Shown here one piece after another: positions 12,286 to 25,090 of a stretch of 64,000 bases of DNA (position 1 is the stretch's first letter; each line of letters opens with the position of its first letter). The position numbers and the translations under genes were made by a program. A model generated the notes under the pieces. That model was not told the origin of the DNA. It made no database searches and worked only from the letters and a program-made list of their open reading frames with translations. Where the stretch lies: positions 58,615,469 to 58,679,468 of the forward strand of contig NC_088677.1 of assembly GCF_950023065.1 (NCBI RefSeq), in the 5' to 3' direction. The DNA is from Planococcus citri (taxonomy: Eukaryota > Arthropoda > Insecta > Hemiptera > Pseudococcidae).

Positions 12286-13152
12286 ATTAAAATTAACCGA
12301 ATCAGAAAATTTTGACCCAGTTGTAACCTTGCCTCTACATGACATTCATTTTGTAACAATATTGGCACTTCTAAACATTTAGTAGCCTACATGCCTAGAA
12401 AGCAATTAGCTCTCACTCGCGAAACATTATCTAACGTAAGCTTAATTTGGCAACAAAATACAAATACATTCAATCAGTGTTTTCGATTTTCACATGCAAT
12501 TCACTTATTGAAACATCACGCATGAAGAATAATCATCAACTTTTCTCGACCTTATATAAACATACGAGTGCTTACTTGGGCAAGTAAATTAAATATATCG
12601 TTTATGTACGCCAATTTGGCTGAAAATTTAATTCAACAATTTTCGAAAAAGAAAAACACTAACGAGATCAAGATGTTAGATTCACAAAGAACATTTTGTG
12701 CTTGAAAACTTTTTTAAAAAATGAAATCCTATAAACCAACTCGTGTTCTATTTCACTTCGAATAAAATTTTTAATTTTAAAAAGTTACTCGACGAAACGC
12801 ATAATTTGAGTAAGTAGAGTTTTTAATTCAATTTTTCATATTTTCTTTTCTGAACAAAGAGTAGTGTAAAGCAATAAAAAATACAAAGCTACAAACTTAC
12901 GAGAAAGAAAGCAGCAGATTACAAATACATTTTCTAATCTCAGTCTCGCATCATATCAGAATTAGGGCACTGAAAACTAAAAGTGAAACGAAGCACAATT
13001 TTCAATTCAAGTACTCTGCCTACCTAATTTTAATTCGTCAAATCGCGAATTACACAGGTATAGGTACGAAGACGAACGGGTTCACTGACGAATGATGATG
13101 AATCATCAGTATTATAATCAAACAAACCAAACACGAAAACCCTGGGACAACC
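12286..13152. other. Intergenic DNA upstream of the next gene, nothing recognised
   Basis: AT-rich non-coding sequence with no long open frame. It may contain upstream regulatory DNA of the plus-strand gene starting at 13.8 kb, but no specific element can be named. Confidence 0.4.
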
Positions 13153-13429
13153 TACCGGGTGACCAAGAATAATGGGTTTTGTAATGTTCTGATATGCTAA
13201 AAAGGGAAAAAAATTTCCCTAATTAAAAACTGGAAAATGAAATAACAATCGAGAAAAAGTGCTTTCGAATTATTGTTTCGATGCAAAATGAAAGATTATT
13301 TCGTATTTCATTGAAACAATCACTCAAACGCCATTTTTTACATGATTATTCAATTTTCTAATTTTCATAACGGGAATTTTCTCTCCTTTTTGATAACATC
13401 GAAATCCCATTATTCTTGGTCACCCGGTA
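13153..13429. mobile_element. 273-bp MITE with TA target duplication
   Basis: The ends at 13155 and 13427 are inverted repeats: CCGGGTGACCAAGAATAAT on the left and its complement on the right, matching over about 22 bp. Each end is flanked by TA (13153-13154 and 13428-13429), the target used by Tc1/mariner-type elements. There is no coding capacity. The element lies about 400 bp upstream of the start codon at 13832, so it may sit in or near a promoter. Confidence 0.8.
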
Positions 13430-13831
13430 CGTTAGATAATAGTAGTTTATGAGAATAAAATTCGATCGGAAAATTTTTTGCAAATGAAAAATTTTACAAT
13501 TTTTTACGATCAGATGAACGAACGAATACGTCGCATGGGTTTACCACCTCGTTCCCCTCGGTGAGTCACCAGCTGTTCGAGCAAGCTCGGAGACTCTTCG
13601 GTAACAAACGAACCGCTCCGACCTAACGAGATTATTACTCTTTCTTCCGTTTACGTTCAAGTCGGTGTTTGCCTCTATTCGTGTTATGGTGTCGTGTGTC
13701 GAAACGTGCTCCGATATTGTTCGCGATTCGTGTTTTTACGTGGATTTATTTTAAATTTAATAATTAATTAATTGCGGTAGTGAATATTGTTTTATGTGTC
13801 GCTAATATCGTTTTAAAAATAATAATTCGCG
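13430..13831 (+). promoter_or_regulatory. Promoter and 5' UTR region of the plus-strand gene
   Basis: This interval is visibly richer in CpG and GC than its surroundings, especially 13520-13760, then becomes AT-rich just before the start codon. Two TAA triplets lie in frame upstream of ATG 13832 (13820-13825), which supports that ATG as the initiation codon. No TATA box is clear. The transcription start cannot be fixed from sequence alone. Confidence 0.45.
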
Positions 13832-14005
13832 ATGTTGGTTATGGAAAATGGATACCATCGGCGAGGACCTTCGTCTACAGCATCTCCGTCCATTCTAGAC
13901 TCACCTACGCTGGCTCGAGTGGAAAGAGCTCGACTCAGACATGAGCAAGAAGAACAAAATGGAAATAATTCTCCTCTGCAGTACACCTTATCATCTTATT
14001 GTCCG
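13832..14005 (+). CDS. First coding exon of an unrecognised gene with a giant first intron
   Basis: The open frame begins ATG at 13832, with a second in-frame ATG three codons later, and encodes 58 residues up to a strong donor CCG|GTAAGA after 14005 (phase 0). The peptide begins MLVMENGYHRRGPSSTASPS, contains a charged stretch ARVERARLRHEQEEQNG and ends LSSYCP. It looks like a disordered, Ser/Pro-rich, potentially phosphorylated N-terminus of a larger protein. In-frame upstream stops and a CpG-rich leader support a real gene start. I cannot name the family. No later coding exon is recognised in the window, so the first intron probably exceeds 50 kb. Two recursive-splice-like sites on the same strand fit that reading. 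Confidence 0.6.
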
Positions 14006-14099
14006 GTAAGATTAATTAAATATGTTCACATTGATATCATAAATATGATCTTCTGTGTGTATAGATTAATTTCATCAGCCATCAGCTTCATCTCTCTTG

Positions 14100-14690
14100 A
14101 TCATGCATGAGTTGGAATATTCCGGATTCGAAGTACTTATTTATCTAATCGTAGAGCTCTTCGCTTCGTTCTTCGAAGATGATTTTCATCTGAGCATCGA
14201 TCATTTTTCTGTTCGGTTTCGAAGTATGGTCGTTGTTCTTCAGTTCGTTCTTCATCTACGTAGACGATTTTCATCATTCTTTGATCACCCTCGAAAGTTC
14301 CGGATTTCGATTTTGAAGTATTGCCCATCGGGTTGGAGTTCTTCTACGTACATGAATGATTTTTTTGATTCATCCTTGATAGTCTTCGAGCTCGGATTTC
14401 AAATTCAAAATCATCATAGCCCTTCGGTTCGTTTCCTTTCTTCGTGGATGCTGTATTTTCAACATCGATCGTTCTTGTCCTCTAGTTCGGATTCAAAATA
14501 GGTATAATCGTAGCTCACCGATTCATTCAGTATTTATGTAGATGATTTTCATCACTCAAGATCATCCTCGTTATTCGGATTTCGAATCCAAAATACCTGA
14601 CTGATCACAGTTCGCCGGTTCTTTCTGCAATTCGTGGAGCTGATTTTCATCACTCTAGATCATCCTCATGGCTCATATTCGCTTTTCAGA
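14100..14690 (+). repeat. Diverged ~100-bp tandem repeats just inside the first intron
   Basis: The word GATTTTCATC with variants recurs near 14180, 14265, 14358, 14541 and 14648. It is followed by related text such as ACTCTAGATCATCCTCG and TTCGGATTTCGAA. Units are roughly 85-180 bp apart and strongly diverged. The open frames across this stretch are by-products of the repeat. Confidence 0.55.
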
Positions 14691-17600
14691 TCTCTAACGT
14701 AATCGTAGCCATAGCCCTGTAATTCGTTCCCTTCATAAGAAATCATATTCGCCGCATATTCTCCACTTCAAAAAGGAAAGGAATTTGCACACAGCTATAA
14801 CACGAAGATTATCCCATTATGTGCACCTGTCCTGTCATTTTGAAAAGAATTCCTCTATTCGAAGAGTGCTCTTTTTTTCTATCGTTACACCGCCACTCCG
14901 CTCTAACGCACATTAAACTTGACCCAACTTACAGCAGGTAGAAGATTCGCCAGCCATGGGTTCCTTTGACCGTAAATCTATCTTGGCGCCTTTTTCATAA
15001 TTATCATGCCGGTCTGTTTCGTGATAGTTGATTGTTTAACGTCTAGTTGCCCTAGTGACCACCCTTTTCACTTTTTATTCCCTTATTTCTGGTTCTCCTA
15101 CTCCTACGCCATCAACTCGAACATGAACATGGAAATGATAAGTTCGACATAAACCACCGTCATCTATTCCCAAGTTGAATAACCTAATATACATTCGGTA
15201 TATACTTCCAAGTTAATAAACCTCAACGGATGGAATAAATTATTGGCTTGTGTTTGTGTAGTGTAGGTCTAAAAGGTATAGTACCCGCAATACTCTGACG
15301 TGTTTAATGAATATGTACTTTGAAATTCCATATCTGACTAGCTGGTAAGCCTGAGTGTACCATTTGCATTGTAATTCATTGATAAAGATACCACTGCTCT
15401 ATATAAATTATAGGTATAAAGTTCTCTCTGTGCAACAATGTTTGGAGCACTGTTACAAAGATTTCATCTCGAAATGATATTCATCGTGTAATATTTCACG
15501 TTATAATGCTCTATGCATGCTCTTGCTCTTCACTGTTTTGCAGAATTTTACACGTATTAGCCTATGAGATTTACCTGCCTACCCTCCAAGATGAAGATGA
15601 CATTTCATTCTCGTGTCGTTTCTTTTTTTTTTTGCTCTTCATGATTTTCATACGACTGGTTATAATTATACGTGTCGTGTGAAAATATGTATTCCTTCGT
15701 TAATTATTTTTGTCGTCGTCGTCTACTACGTGTTCCGGGTAAACGAAACAATAAGTGTTGGTTTTTTGAATCATATGTGTTGATAAACAGTTCTCGCGTG
15801 TCTTTTATTTTTTACTAATCAGCAAGAATTAACCAAGTAATTAACCTCGCGATATGTAAACTATATAGCCGAGGTGATTACTGTTCATACAATGTTTTTC
15901 TAACGAGCTAGTTTATATTTTCTTTCAAGATTTTCTTCTATTTTCATTTTTAATTGTTAATTACCTTTGTTAAAAAGTCGAGCTTTATTAAACTGTTTTC
16001 TGAAGTGAATTATATTGGAAAATGAATTAAAAATTAAGATGGATGAAATTCAAATTAATGAAATGCAGGATTTCACTAAAATTTTAACCCCCCTCCTTGT
16101 CCGCCCTCGCCTGCTCACAATATTCCTAATTTTTTGGGCAAATTTCACAATTGAATTTACCTACTTGTGTCCCACCAATTCAACTTCTCCCTCAAGTACA
16201 AGTATTTACAACCTACCTACTCGATTATTTTTTCTTGTAAAGGAAAGTAAAAAAATAACCCCTGCAGTGTGTCAACTATGCTAATAATCTTTTTTTGCAA
16301 CGAAATTCAAGTTTCTATCACCCTTGCTTTCTCAATACGTACGTACCTACGTAACAGAAAAAATTTTCTTCCTGATTAATTACCTCATGCACGAATTTCC
16401 ATTCCAAACATTCTTGGTCCGAATAAGTAGGTAAATCTGCGCCAAAAAAGTTGAAATTCTTGCCATTCTTCGTCTCTCACTCGTCAATGATTCGAACGAA
16501 TACCATATACAGTACAAGTGTCGAGTACTATACTATGTAATGTTGTTGTTGGAAAAAAAATTTCAATTAAAACGACTTCTTTCCGTACAAAAGATCATAA
16601 ACCTGTTTTACAACGAATAAAATCCAACACCCTCGATGTCTATAGCTTTCAAACAGCTGCTTCGAACATCATCATCTCGCCCTCTTCTCTACACTTCCTC
16701 TGGCATGTGCTTTCCTCTTTTTTATTTCACTTCCGAGGACATAATTATCAACGTTTTTTTAAGATACCTATGTGAATTACGTGCGGAGGTTCGTAATGAA
16801 AGAACGATTCTGTAATCAAGGGCGAATTGTTCTGCACGAATGTATCGAATTGGTGCCCTGACCATAGTCGGTGTGGTGGTTTGTAGGTGATGAATGGAAG
16901 CTGTCTGAATGTAGATGGAGATAAAGACTGGAAAATGTTCTATGTGCGAGTTCATCTTGACGAATTTCAATGTTTGAGAGCGTTATTAAATAAAAAATTC
17001 ATGTGCAAGAACCCCCGACCAAATTGAAAATTGTATTACCCATGATATAGAAAAGTGTAGAAATGTAAACGAGAGTAACCTAACGAAAATTTAACGAGAA
17101 GAGACAAATCAAAAGTTAATGATCAAAGTCTCAAACAAATGTCGAAAAGAATTGTAAAATTGACTTATAAATGTTTTAAAATTGGGAAAAAATATGATAA
17201 AATGACAAAATTAATCAAAATGTTTCGAAAATCACCGAAAATTGGCCAATTAAACGTTTAAAAAATGCCTAAAATATCATCAAAAGTTTCAAAGTGGTAC
17301 TAAAAATTTCCTAAACATAAAATTCACGCAAAATATCAAATTAACTTACGTGAAAATGATTGAAAATAAAAGTACTGTTTGAAGAAATTTCAGAACATTG
17401 TTTTAAAAACACTAGAAAATGACAGTAACAAAATTTTCAGAATAAGAGTTATACCAAAGTTTATTCAAAGTTTCCAAAAATTGAACATTTCCATGTAGGT
17501 GACATGAACAGAACAGCTCGAACTCTTCAGAAAATCCGCAAAATTGGTGTAAAATTATAGAAAATTAAGAAAAAATTGGTAGGAAAGTAGGTATGTATCT

Positions 17601-17865
17601 ACAAAGTTAGGATGAAATTATGCCAAACTTTTTTAAAATTTCTACACCACTTTCATCAATTTTTACCAAAATTGCTGTACCATTTTATGCTATTTTCTCA
17701 AATTTTTTTGATTTTTTTTATGGATTTTAACACAATTTGTATTGATTTTTCTATAACTTCGCGAAAGTTTGTTCATTTATGTAATTATTGCAGTTTTCAT
17801 AATTTTGACATTTTTATGAATTTATTTTCTATTTCCTATATTTTCACTTTTCCAACTTTTTTCGC
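14691..17865. other. Intronic DNA, nothing recognised
   Basis: AT-rich non-coding sequence without convincing splice-bounded open frames. Scattered TACCTAC words are present, as elsewhere in the window. Confidence 0.45.
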
Positions 17866-18330
17866 ATCAACAACCGAAAATAACGATTCGATTGCAAAGG
17901 ATTCGTTTATAAACGATAAATAATTCAATGACTGCGAATTTGAATCACTTGGAAATTAAGTTGCGAACGATTCGTTTGCGAACGATTTGCTAAGATACAA
18001 AAAATCGTTCGCGAACGAATGAATTACCTACTTGAAATGGTCATTGTGAATGATTCGAATTCGATTGCAAACGATTCACTCAGAAACGACAATAAATCGT
18101 TCGAAAACGACTGAATTACTTAGAAATTGAATTGTGAATGATTCGTTCGCCAACGACTTATTCAGATATGAAAAATCGTTCACGAACGATTAAGTCACTA
18201 AAAAATCAAATCAGATACAGATGACACGACGAAATGAAAATTTACCATTTTGGTCTTCTCGTCAAAAATTGGACTCGATTCGTTTGCAAACGATCTACTC
18301 GGAATCGACAAATCATTCGAGAACTTCTGA
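17866..18330. repeat. Array of palindromic CGTTCGCGAACG-type repeats
   Basis: Variants of GATTCGTTTGCGAACGATT occur again and again, for example near 17887, 17960, 18004, 18065, 18098, 18140, 18172 and 18276. Many are themselves palindromic around TTCGCGAA or TTCGAA. Larger units of about 80-140 bp repeat the order 'aaaatcgttcgNgaacga ... gaattac'. The array is CpG-containing in an AT-rich setting. It is not coding. Confidence 0.65.
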
Positions 18331-18639
18331 ATCGTTATTAAATCACATCCAATGAATAAAAACGTGTCGAAATTTGACTTCTTCAAATTCATTAATATAA
18401 GAATTGAAAATAATTTGTTGGTGGTCGCTTTACTCATCATGGGGTGAAAAAATTGTTCGCTGATGAATTGGTCTCTGATGAGTGATAAATTAAATTGTGT
18501 GAAAATTCTACGAAGAAACTTGGCCGAGACCAAATCTTGAATGCTGATTTCATCGCTTTGCACGAAACAAGTTCGATACTGCTTTCAATTGATTCTGTGG
18601 GAAGGGGGAGAGGGAGGGGAATCAAAAATATGGCGCGTA

Positions 18640-18775
18640 CCAGTTTTCGCAGATTTCTAGGCTATTTCGGTAAAATTCTAATTTGTTCGCCATTTTTTAC
18701 TCAAATTTGATTTTCAAAAATTCACCAAAAATCGAAAAATACCATTTCAGCATCTGAAATTGGCGAGTTCGTCAC
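18640..18775. repeat. Fragment related to the 20.8 kb and 48 kb elements
   Basis: Short blocks such as TTCACCAAAAATCGAAAAAT, CATCTGAAATT and GCGAGTTCGTCAC resemble the end regions of the inverted-repeat family at 20.8-22.2 kb and 48.0-48.8 kb. The match is partial and by eye only. Confidence 0.3.
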
Positions 18776-20815
18776 AAGCATAAAAATTGGCATTCGAGTT
18801 ATAGAATCAACATATATGTACGTACGTATATTTTTATCGAATGGAACCTTCAACACCTCATCTCTCTTCTTTCTCATCTACGTGTAACCCGCTGTTTATC
18901 ACGTTTTCGATATACCGAAATATACATAGGCGAATTTGTGATAAAAACGTTAATACAATAATGATTCGTACGCCTGGTGTGAAATTGCAACCCTATATTT
19001 TCTGCTTTTGAGGGCACATTTGTTTCACTAAAACGTAGATATTTTGAGTTTTCAATGGCACATCTGCCAATTAGGAGAGGCATATATGATCGAGAACACT
19101 GAAGATTTGCGCAAAGCTGCCTTGTGCCATGTGCCTACCTACATGTTTATACCCTTTGATTCCCTCTCAGCTGCTGCAAAAATAAGTACAGAACCCCAAC
19201 GACGATATTGTATTTTTCATAAAAAATGAATAATCAAAACGAGCAGATAAGCCAGTAATATTCTACTAACGCGAATTTCGTTTCATTTAATTCAGTAAAA
19301 TATCTACTTTTACTCCATTAATATCTCATTTATTATCAATCACGACGAGATTCTTCGTTGTAGGTATAATGAACCTAAAAAAAGGCGAGACATTTGTTTC
19401 CCTACCTATATTATTTTTCTGGCCTACAATATATTTTTTTCAATACCGGGCTATATAAGTTACATTCTCAAAGTGGGCCGACAAATTATGGGTAAAAAAT
19501 TACATACGATGAGTTGCATTCGTCATCATCACGTACGAGTATTACGCGTGTTAATCACCAGAAACGTACATATCGCGACTAATTAAGACCAATATGGAAG
19601 ATTTTTTTTATCGAAAACGAATACCTAATTTGTACACGACTATGTTTGTTTTCAGTATCGGCTTCGACGAGGCTGAGGGGGGAAAAACTCACGTTTTGAA
19701 ATGAAATCTCATTATTATACAAAATTGCTTTCTGCGTTATCTGCTTTTGTTGCTATTATCGGGAATACTTTCATTGAAGCAAGCAGGCTAAATCCTTGTG
19801 CCCGGAACGGACAACCGTTTGATAAAATCGATCTCTCGTATACCTACCTTTATACTCGTAGATAGAGCTATGAAATGAAGTATATAAACGTGAATATTCT
19901 TCTATACAATAAAAGAAGTGATCTTGAGACGAAAAAATTTTCCATAAGAGGAAAAAACTTGACCGTGTTAAACGTACACATCGTGAAAATTCTCCTCGGA
20001 TGCGAATCTTTTTACGCGTCAGAGCAAACTGCTGGTCCGTATCGGTTGTGGAATGCGCTTTTTTTTTTTTTTTGAGCCGCATCGTATATATTGCGGAACT
20101 AATACTATATGTTTGCTGCTGTTTAAAAGTATACACAATATGGAGGGAATAACGACAACGCTGTGATCACTGACCGACCATTATTCTGGTGAAAGATTCG
20201 CCTTGTTACATTACAGTATACTTATAGTGCATTACATGTACTCGTACACGAGCATTTGTTATAATTTAGAAGTATAACAACGTTGTAATATATGAATACG
20301 GCCAGAGCCAGAGCCAGGGGAGTAATTAAAATTATTCCGCAGACTTGGTCGTTATTCTCTTGACCTTTGATAACGGAGAAATTATTTTTATTACGTGGGC
20401 TTTCCGTTCTGAATTCGCATGAGTAAGGTTGGTTGGTACATTATATTCCCAGAACTTTATCATGTGGGTACTTAGATGCTTAGGTACACAATTGGATTTA
20501 TTGCACATGAGTTTATATATTTGGCGAAGAAACGCGAAAGATCATTTTCTAGACTTTGATAAGGGAGATGATTTTTTTCTAATCTTGTTTCTAGGTACCT
20601 ATACATATTATAAACACTATAGTTCATCATTCTTAAGAAATAGTTTCCTAATTACTAATTTTCTGGGAATTTCCGTTTCCACCAATTTGATTTATCAACA
20701 GATTCGAAAAATTCAATACACTTTTGGGGAGAAAAGCAAGGGATGAGTGAAAAAACACACAACTTTTCCAACGAAATGATCGATAAATGTTGTTTCAAAA
20801 ACCTCACAAGGGAAT
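18776..20815. other. Intronic DNA, nothing recognised
   Basis: Non-coding AT-rich sequence with no gene, RNA or clear repeat structure seen. Confidence 0.45.
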
Positions 20816-20819
20816 CACT

Positions 20820-22155
20820 TGAGGTGTCACTCTCCGATTTGAACGGGACCGCGATTTTTGGAAAGAGCATAGTCTAAAACCCCCAAAACTAAATTTTCAG
20901 CTGCGCATGTTCATTTTTCGATTTTTGGCGAATTTTTAAAAATTCAAAATTGACTGTATTTGGCGATTTATGCTTTTTTTTAAAAAGTACGTACTTGATC
21001 AATAAAAATGGTCAAAATAAGTCCCAAAAGTAATATTAATTACCGAAATCCAAATTTCACAGTTTCCAGCCATTCTGGAGCCTCCAGCGCGATTTCTCAA
21101 TTTCTCCAGAATTTTGAATTCGCTCCAGAAGGCATGAATATGCAGTTGGGCAGCTAAAAATCGAGTTGTGTATTATACTCGACCTGTTCAACTAGTTTAT
21201 CCACATTTGAGCCGATTTTGAGAGTGACACCTCAAAAGTGGTTTTTTGACCAGCTTTTTTCAAAATTAAAAAATCCAAAAAATCAAAAGTTTCCCGTTTA
21301 TGTGGAAACTGTCGAAATTCACGCAAATTGCTGTGTTTTGTCCAAAACTAACCCCCCAAATTCAAATTTCATAATTTACAGCCATTCTGGAGCCTCCAGC
21401 GCGATTTTCAATTTCTCCAGAATTTTGAATTTGCTCCAGAAGGCGTGAATATGCAGTTGGACAGCTAAAAATCGAGTTGTTTATTGTATCCGACCTGTTT
21501 AACGAGTTTATCTACATTTGATCCGATTTTAGGAGTGACACTTCAAAAGTGGTTTTTTGAGCAGCTTTTTTCAAAATTAAAAAATCAAAAAAATCAAAAA
21601 TTTCCCGTTTGTGTGGATATTTTTGAAATTCACGCACATTGCTGTGTTTTGTCCAAAACTAACCCCCAAAATTAAAATTTCATAATTTACAGCCATTCTG
21701 GAACCTCCAGCGCGATTTTTCAATTTCTCCAGAAGGCGTGAATATGCAGTTGGGCAGCTAAAAATCGAGTTGTTTATTGTATTCGACCTGTTTAACAAGT
21801 TTATCTACATTTGAGCCGATTTTGGGAGTGACACTTCAAAAGTGGTTTTTTGACCAGCTTTTTTCAAAATTTATTGAAAATTCCAAAAAATCAAAAGATA
21901 AACGTTTGTGAGGAAATTTTTGAAATTTGCGCGATTAATCGCTGTATTTTGTCCGTAACTAACCTCCCAAATCAAAATTTCACAATTTCGAGCCATTCTG
22001 GAGCCTCCAGCGCATTTTTCAATTTCTCCAGAATTTTGAATGTGCTCCAGAAGGCGTGAATATGAAGTTTTAGGCAACTAAAAATCGAGTTGTATATTAC
22101 ACTCGACCTGTTTAACGAGTTTATCCACATTTGAGCCGATTTTGGGAGTGACCCG
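20820..22155. repeat. Inverted-repeat element expanded by ~310-bp tandem units
   Basis: A unit starting GCCATTCTGGAGCCTCCAGC begins at 21069, 21381, 21692 and 21992 (spacing 312, 311 and 300). The last unit is partial and the third lacks about 24 bp. Each unit contains the palindromic word CTGGAGCCTCCAG and the block CTAAAAATCGAGTTGT. The outer ends are weakly inverted: TGTCACTCTCCGATTTGAA near 20825 against the complement of ATTTGAGCCGATTTTGGGAG near 22130. Its left end (AATTTTCAGCTGC and TTTTGGCGAATTTTT) also matches the 48 kb element. Open frames in this region are repeat by-products. Confidence 0.75.
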
Positions 22156-22159
22156 ATGG

Positions 22160-23135
22160 CTTGTTTGGGACATTAGGTAACAAATTTTAGCTTTCTTCCA
22201 TACTTTTCCCTGCATCCTGGTTTTCTTACTAATTCGACTATGGATTATTTTCTGATGAAAATTCTCAAAATTTCAATATTTTGGAACCGCCTTACAATTA
22301 CAAAAGAGGGAACTGGGGATTGAAATAGTCATTACTCTTATTTTTGCTCGTTTGATCATCTCTTTCATGATAGAACGCATTACCGCGTAGAATAAAATCC
22401 GTTTGAATTATTCTCCCCTCCCCATCCCGCTCTTACGAATCTGTACATCGCAAACGAAGGTAAAATTCAACCAAATCTCTACCAAAAGCATCACAAAATG
22501 TGGGTAGTATCGTGCCTAAGTTGCAAATACCGATCACTTAACCCTTTCTTTCAACATGCAGTCCCCAATCCAGATATTTTCTGGACAATAAACGCTGCAC
22601 CGGGGAGCACGCAGATGACGAGAAAGCGATAGGATATGCTCGTAAAATCATATGTATAGCTGCTCGCTCTGCTCGGCGATCGTTACAAGAGGAGATATAC
22701 CTAGAATTCACTTCTATGTACATTACATCGTACATATGTGTATCTGTTTTACTCGTAAAACCGCCGCCGAGCCGACAAAAATGCTCATGCTCGGTGCCCA
22801 TGCCCATGCTCATATCCCAGTCTTCGGATGGCGGGTGGCTCGGCGCGATTATGGCAATGGCGACGGTGGAGAAATGAGAGCGTGTCTGATGCGGTTATGC
22901 TTTCTAACACATAACGAAAACTCGCGCACTATGTTTTTTTTTTTTCGCTTTTTCTCTTTTTGATTGATGCGACAATAAATATTTACATTGAAGATCGTGC
23001 TCGGGTTCGGCGCAGGTAGACCTACATATTAGACAGAGAAAACCAAACGTAGGTACCTATAGCCGAAAAGGGAGAAAAACAGTCATTCTCGTTTGAACAA
23101 TATCTTCTCTTATGTACGTATTACGAGCAGGATAT
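22160..23135. other. Intronic DNA with a locally GC-rich patch
   Basis: 22540-22900 is richer in GC and CpG than its surroundings (for example CCGCCGCCGAGCCG near 22761). This may mark a regulatory region upstream of the promoter-like motif at 23.14 kb. Open frames on both strands here look fortuitous. Confidence 0.3.
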
Positions 23136-23140
23136 TTACA

Positions 23141-23360
23141 TATAAAAGCTGAGTTAGAGAGAGAGACGTTCGTCTTCAGTTCAGACACTTGTTGAACGGC
23201 GGCGTACGACGTACGTATAGTTTACCTAGATTTTTAGCTGTTTTTCTTTGCTGGAGCCGACGATGAAGACGATGCCATGAAGAAACGAAGAGCTCAGCTT
23301 CGGCGTCGACAGACTGATCGCATGTCATTCCCACGACTTCAAAGCAGAAGAAATGTACTG
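23141..23360 (+). promoter_or_regulatory. Candidate alternative promoter and first exon
   Basis: TATAAAAG at 23141 is followed 37 bp later by an arthropod-type initiator TTCAGTT (A at 23178), with a GAGAGAGA run between them. An ATG at 23277 opens 28 codons (MKKRRAQLRRRQTDRMSFPR and on) ending exactly at a donor-like CTG|GTAATT after 23360, in phase 0, the same phase as the first exon at 13.8 kb. The TATA-to-initiator spacing is longer than usual and the peptide has no known relative. It is a hypothesis for an alternative start of the long gene. Confidence 0.25.
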
Positions 23361-25090
23361 GTAATTCGCGCGTAACCGAATAACAATTAATAAGTCGTCG
23401 ACTTTCCCTTTTCATTAACCGACCACGATGGGTACTTTACTATATTTGTTGTATTACTCGCGTCGATGAATATTCATATTACTACCTACTATACGTGTAC
23501 TGTATTTGCTTTGCTTTGCTGGTCGGTTATTGTGCTTTCGAACGAAATATAACGCGAAGAAAAACAACCGCACGTAGCCATTTTTAAATTTATGGTTGGG
23601 TTATAAATCAAGGCATTCGAGATGTCTCGATATAAACGGTGAAAATGTCTCGACTATATTTCAGGTAGGTACAGATACCCAGCCTCATATATGGTAGTTA
23701 CATATCATGTTATTGCCATTTTTGAAAACTTATGGCGATTGCCACCAGCGATGAAATGCATGATTGGTCCCAAAGAATGCAATTTTTTGACAAATTAGAC
23801 TCTTGGGATCACACTCGCGATTGACTTATACGATATTGATTAATAATTAACGATTTATACAGCGTGAAATAAAATATCTGATTTGAGTAGGTACTTCTAC
23901 TTACGTATCAAGACGTTGTATGGAGATTATTTGAAACAGGAGAACTCGAGATTCGATTCATACACTGAATTACAGCTAAAGTTTGAATTTTTCTTAAAAA
24001 CTGGTTGCAAATCACTATTTCAAAGCAGGAACACAAGTAGCACAACTGACTTCTCACAATAAACTGAAGTCACTATCAGAAGAAGTTCGTACATATTATA
24101 TTTCTGAACAAAAAACAAAACAAAAATTGTCCATATTGCTGAGCAGGGTGGTGATCGTGTGTTTATAGTAGTTGCGAAAAACAAAAGAAACTATACCTAA
24201 ACTTCGGTATACTGCGAACAAAAAATGCTTGGTACTTTTCAATGAGGAACAACCATTTTGGAAAAGGTCAGGAAAGAACAGGTTAAATGTTGACTCAATG
24301 ATTGAAATAGATAGATGTAAAGTATGTTTATCGTTTCATTTTTTTCAATATTCGCGGAATTTGGTGGAGATTCTTTTCTCACGTGTTGCTCAAGTGAATA
24401 ATAGGCTATTGCCTATTGAATGAATGGTTTTTAAATTGTTTCCTCATCGTGGACATCCTGCGATGAATTGTAAAGATTACGATGTTTTGTGGTTTCTGTT
24501 TCGTTGTTTTTACGTAGGTACTTTATACTTTTCAAGTTTTCACAATTCGTCTAGTTTTTTTTATGAGAATTTCATTTGAGTGAGCGTGGTTGTTGTCAGC
24601 AGTCTTTTTACCTACCCATTTATGGGAACTTTTCGGTCAAATTTCTACAAATTTGGATTGACGATATGGCGACTTATGGCCCAAGTCGCTATTCAAGTGT
24701 TTTAAACAAAATTGTATCAATTTTATTGATTAGAACATGTGTTCATAATGATAAGAATCTGAACTAAATTTTTCAAAAATTGCAACTTGAAAAGTCGAGA
24801 ATTTTTCTCATTGTATTTTTTTTTGCTTTGGAGGGGCAAGCGAGGCATACGATTAAAAAAAATGTGTAGGGTAAAAGTTGAAAATTTGGACTTCTGAAGT
24901 TCTTTGAGACTGGAGGGTGAACGCCTTGCTTTTTTGAAGATGAAAAGAAAAGGGAACGCATTTATAATGATCTATAACAAGAAATTCGATTTTTATAGAA
25001 CTTTACAAAATCAAGCCCTCAAACAGCCAAAAAAATTGTTTATTCTGTGTAGCTTTTTGGTTTTTTTAGTTTTTTTTTTCGTACGTAGCT
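23361..25090. other. Intronic DNA, nothing recognised
   Basis: Non-coding sequence. A weak CAG|GTAGGT junction near 23665 was noted but its pyrimidine tract is poor. Confidence 0.4.

Noticed and set aside
14097..14501. Plus-strand 134-codon frame after the first exon
   Set aside because: It spans diverged tandem repeats beyond a strong donor, so the open frame follows from the repeat.
21218..22077. Series of similar short open frames on both strands
   Set aside because: They recur with the ~310-bp repeat period and are by-products of the tandem array.
22538..22963. GC-rich open frames on both strands
   Set aside because: No domain or splice signals; the longer frames reflect local GC content.
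23655..23675. TATATTTCAG|GTAGGT as a further recursive splice site
   Set aside because: The pyrimidine tract is poor and GTAGGT is part of a motif repeated all over the window.
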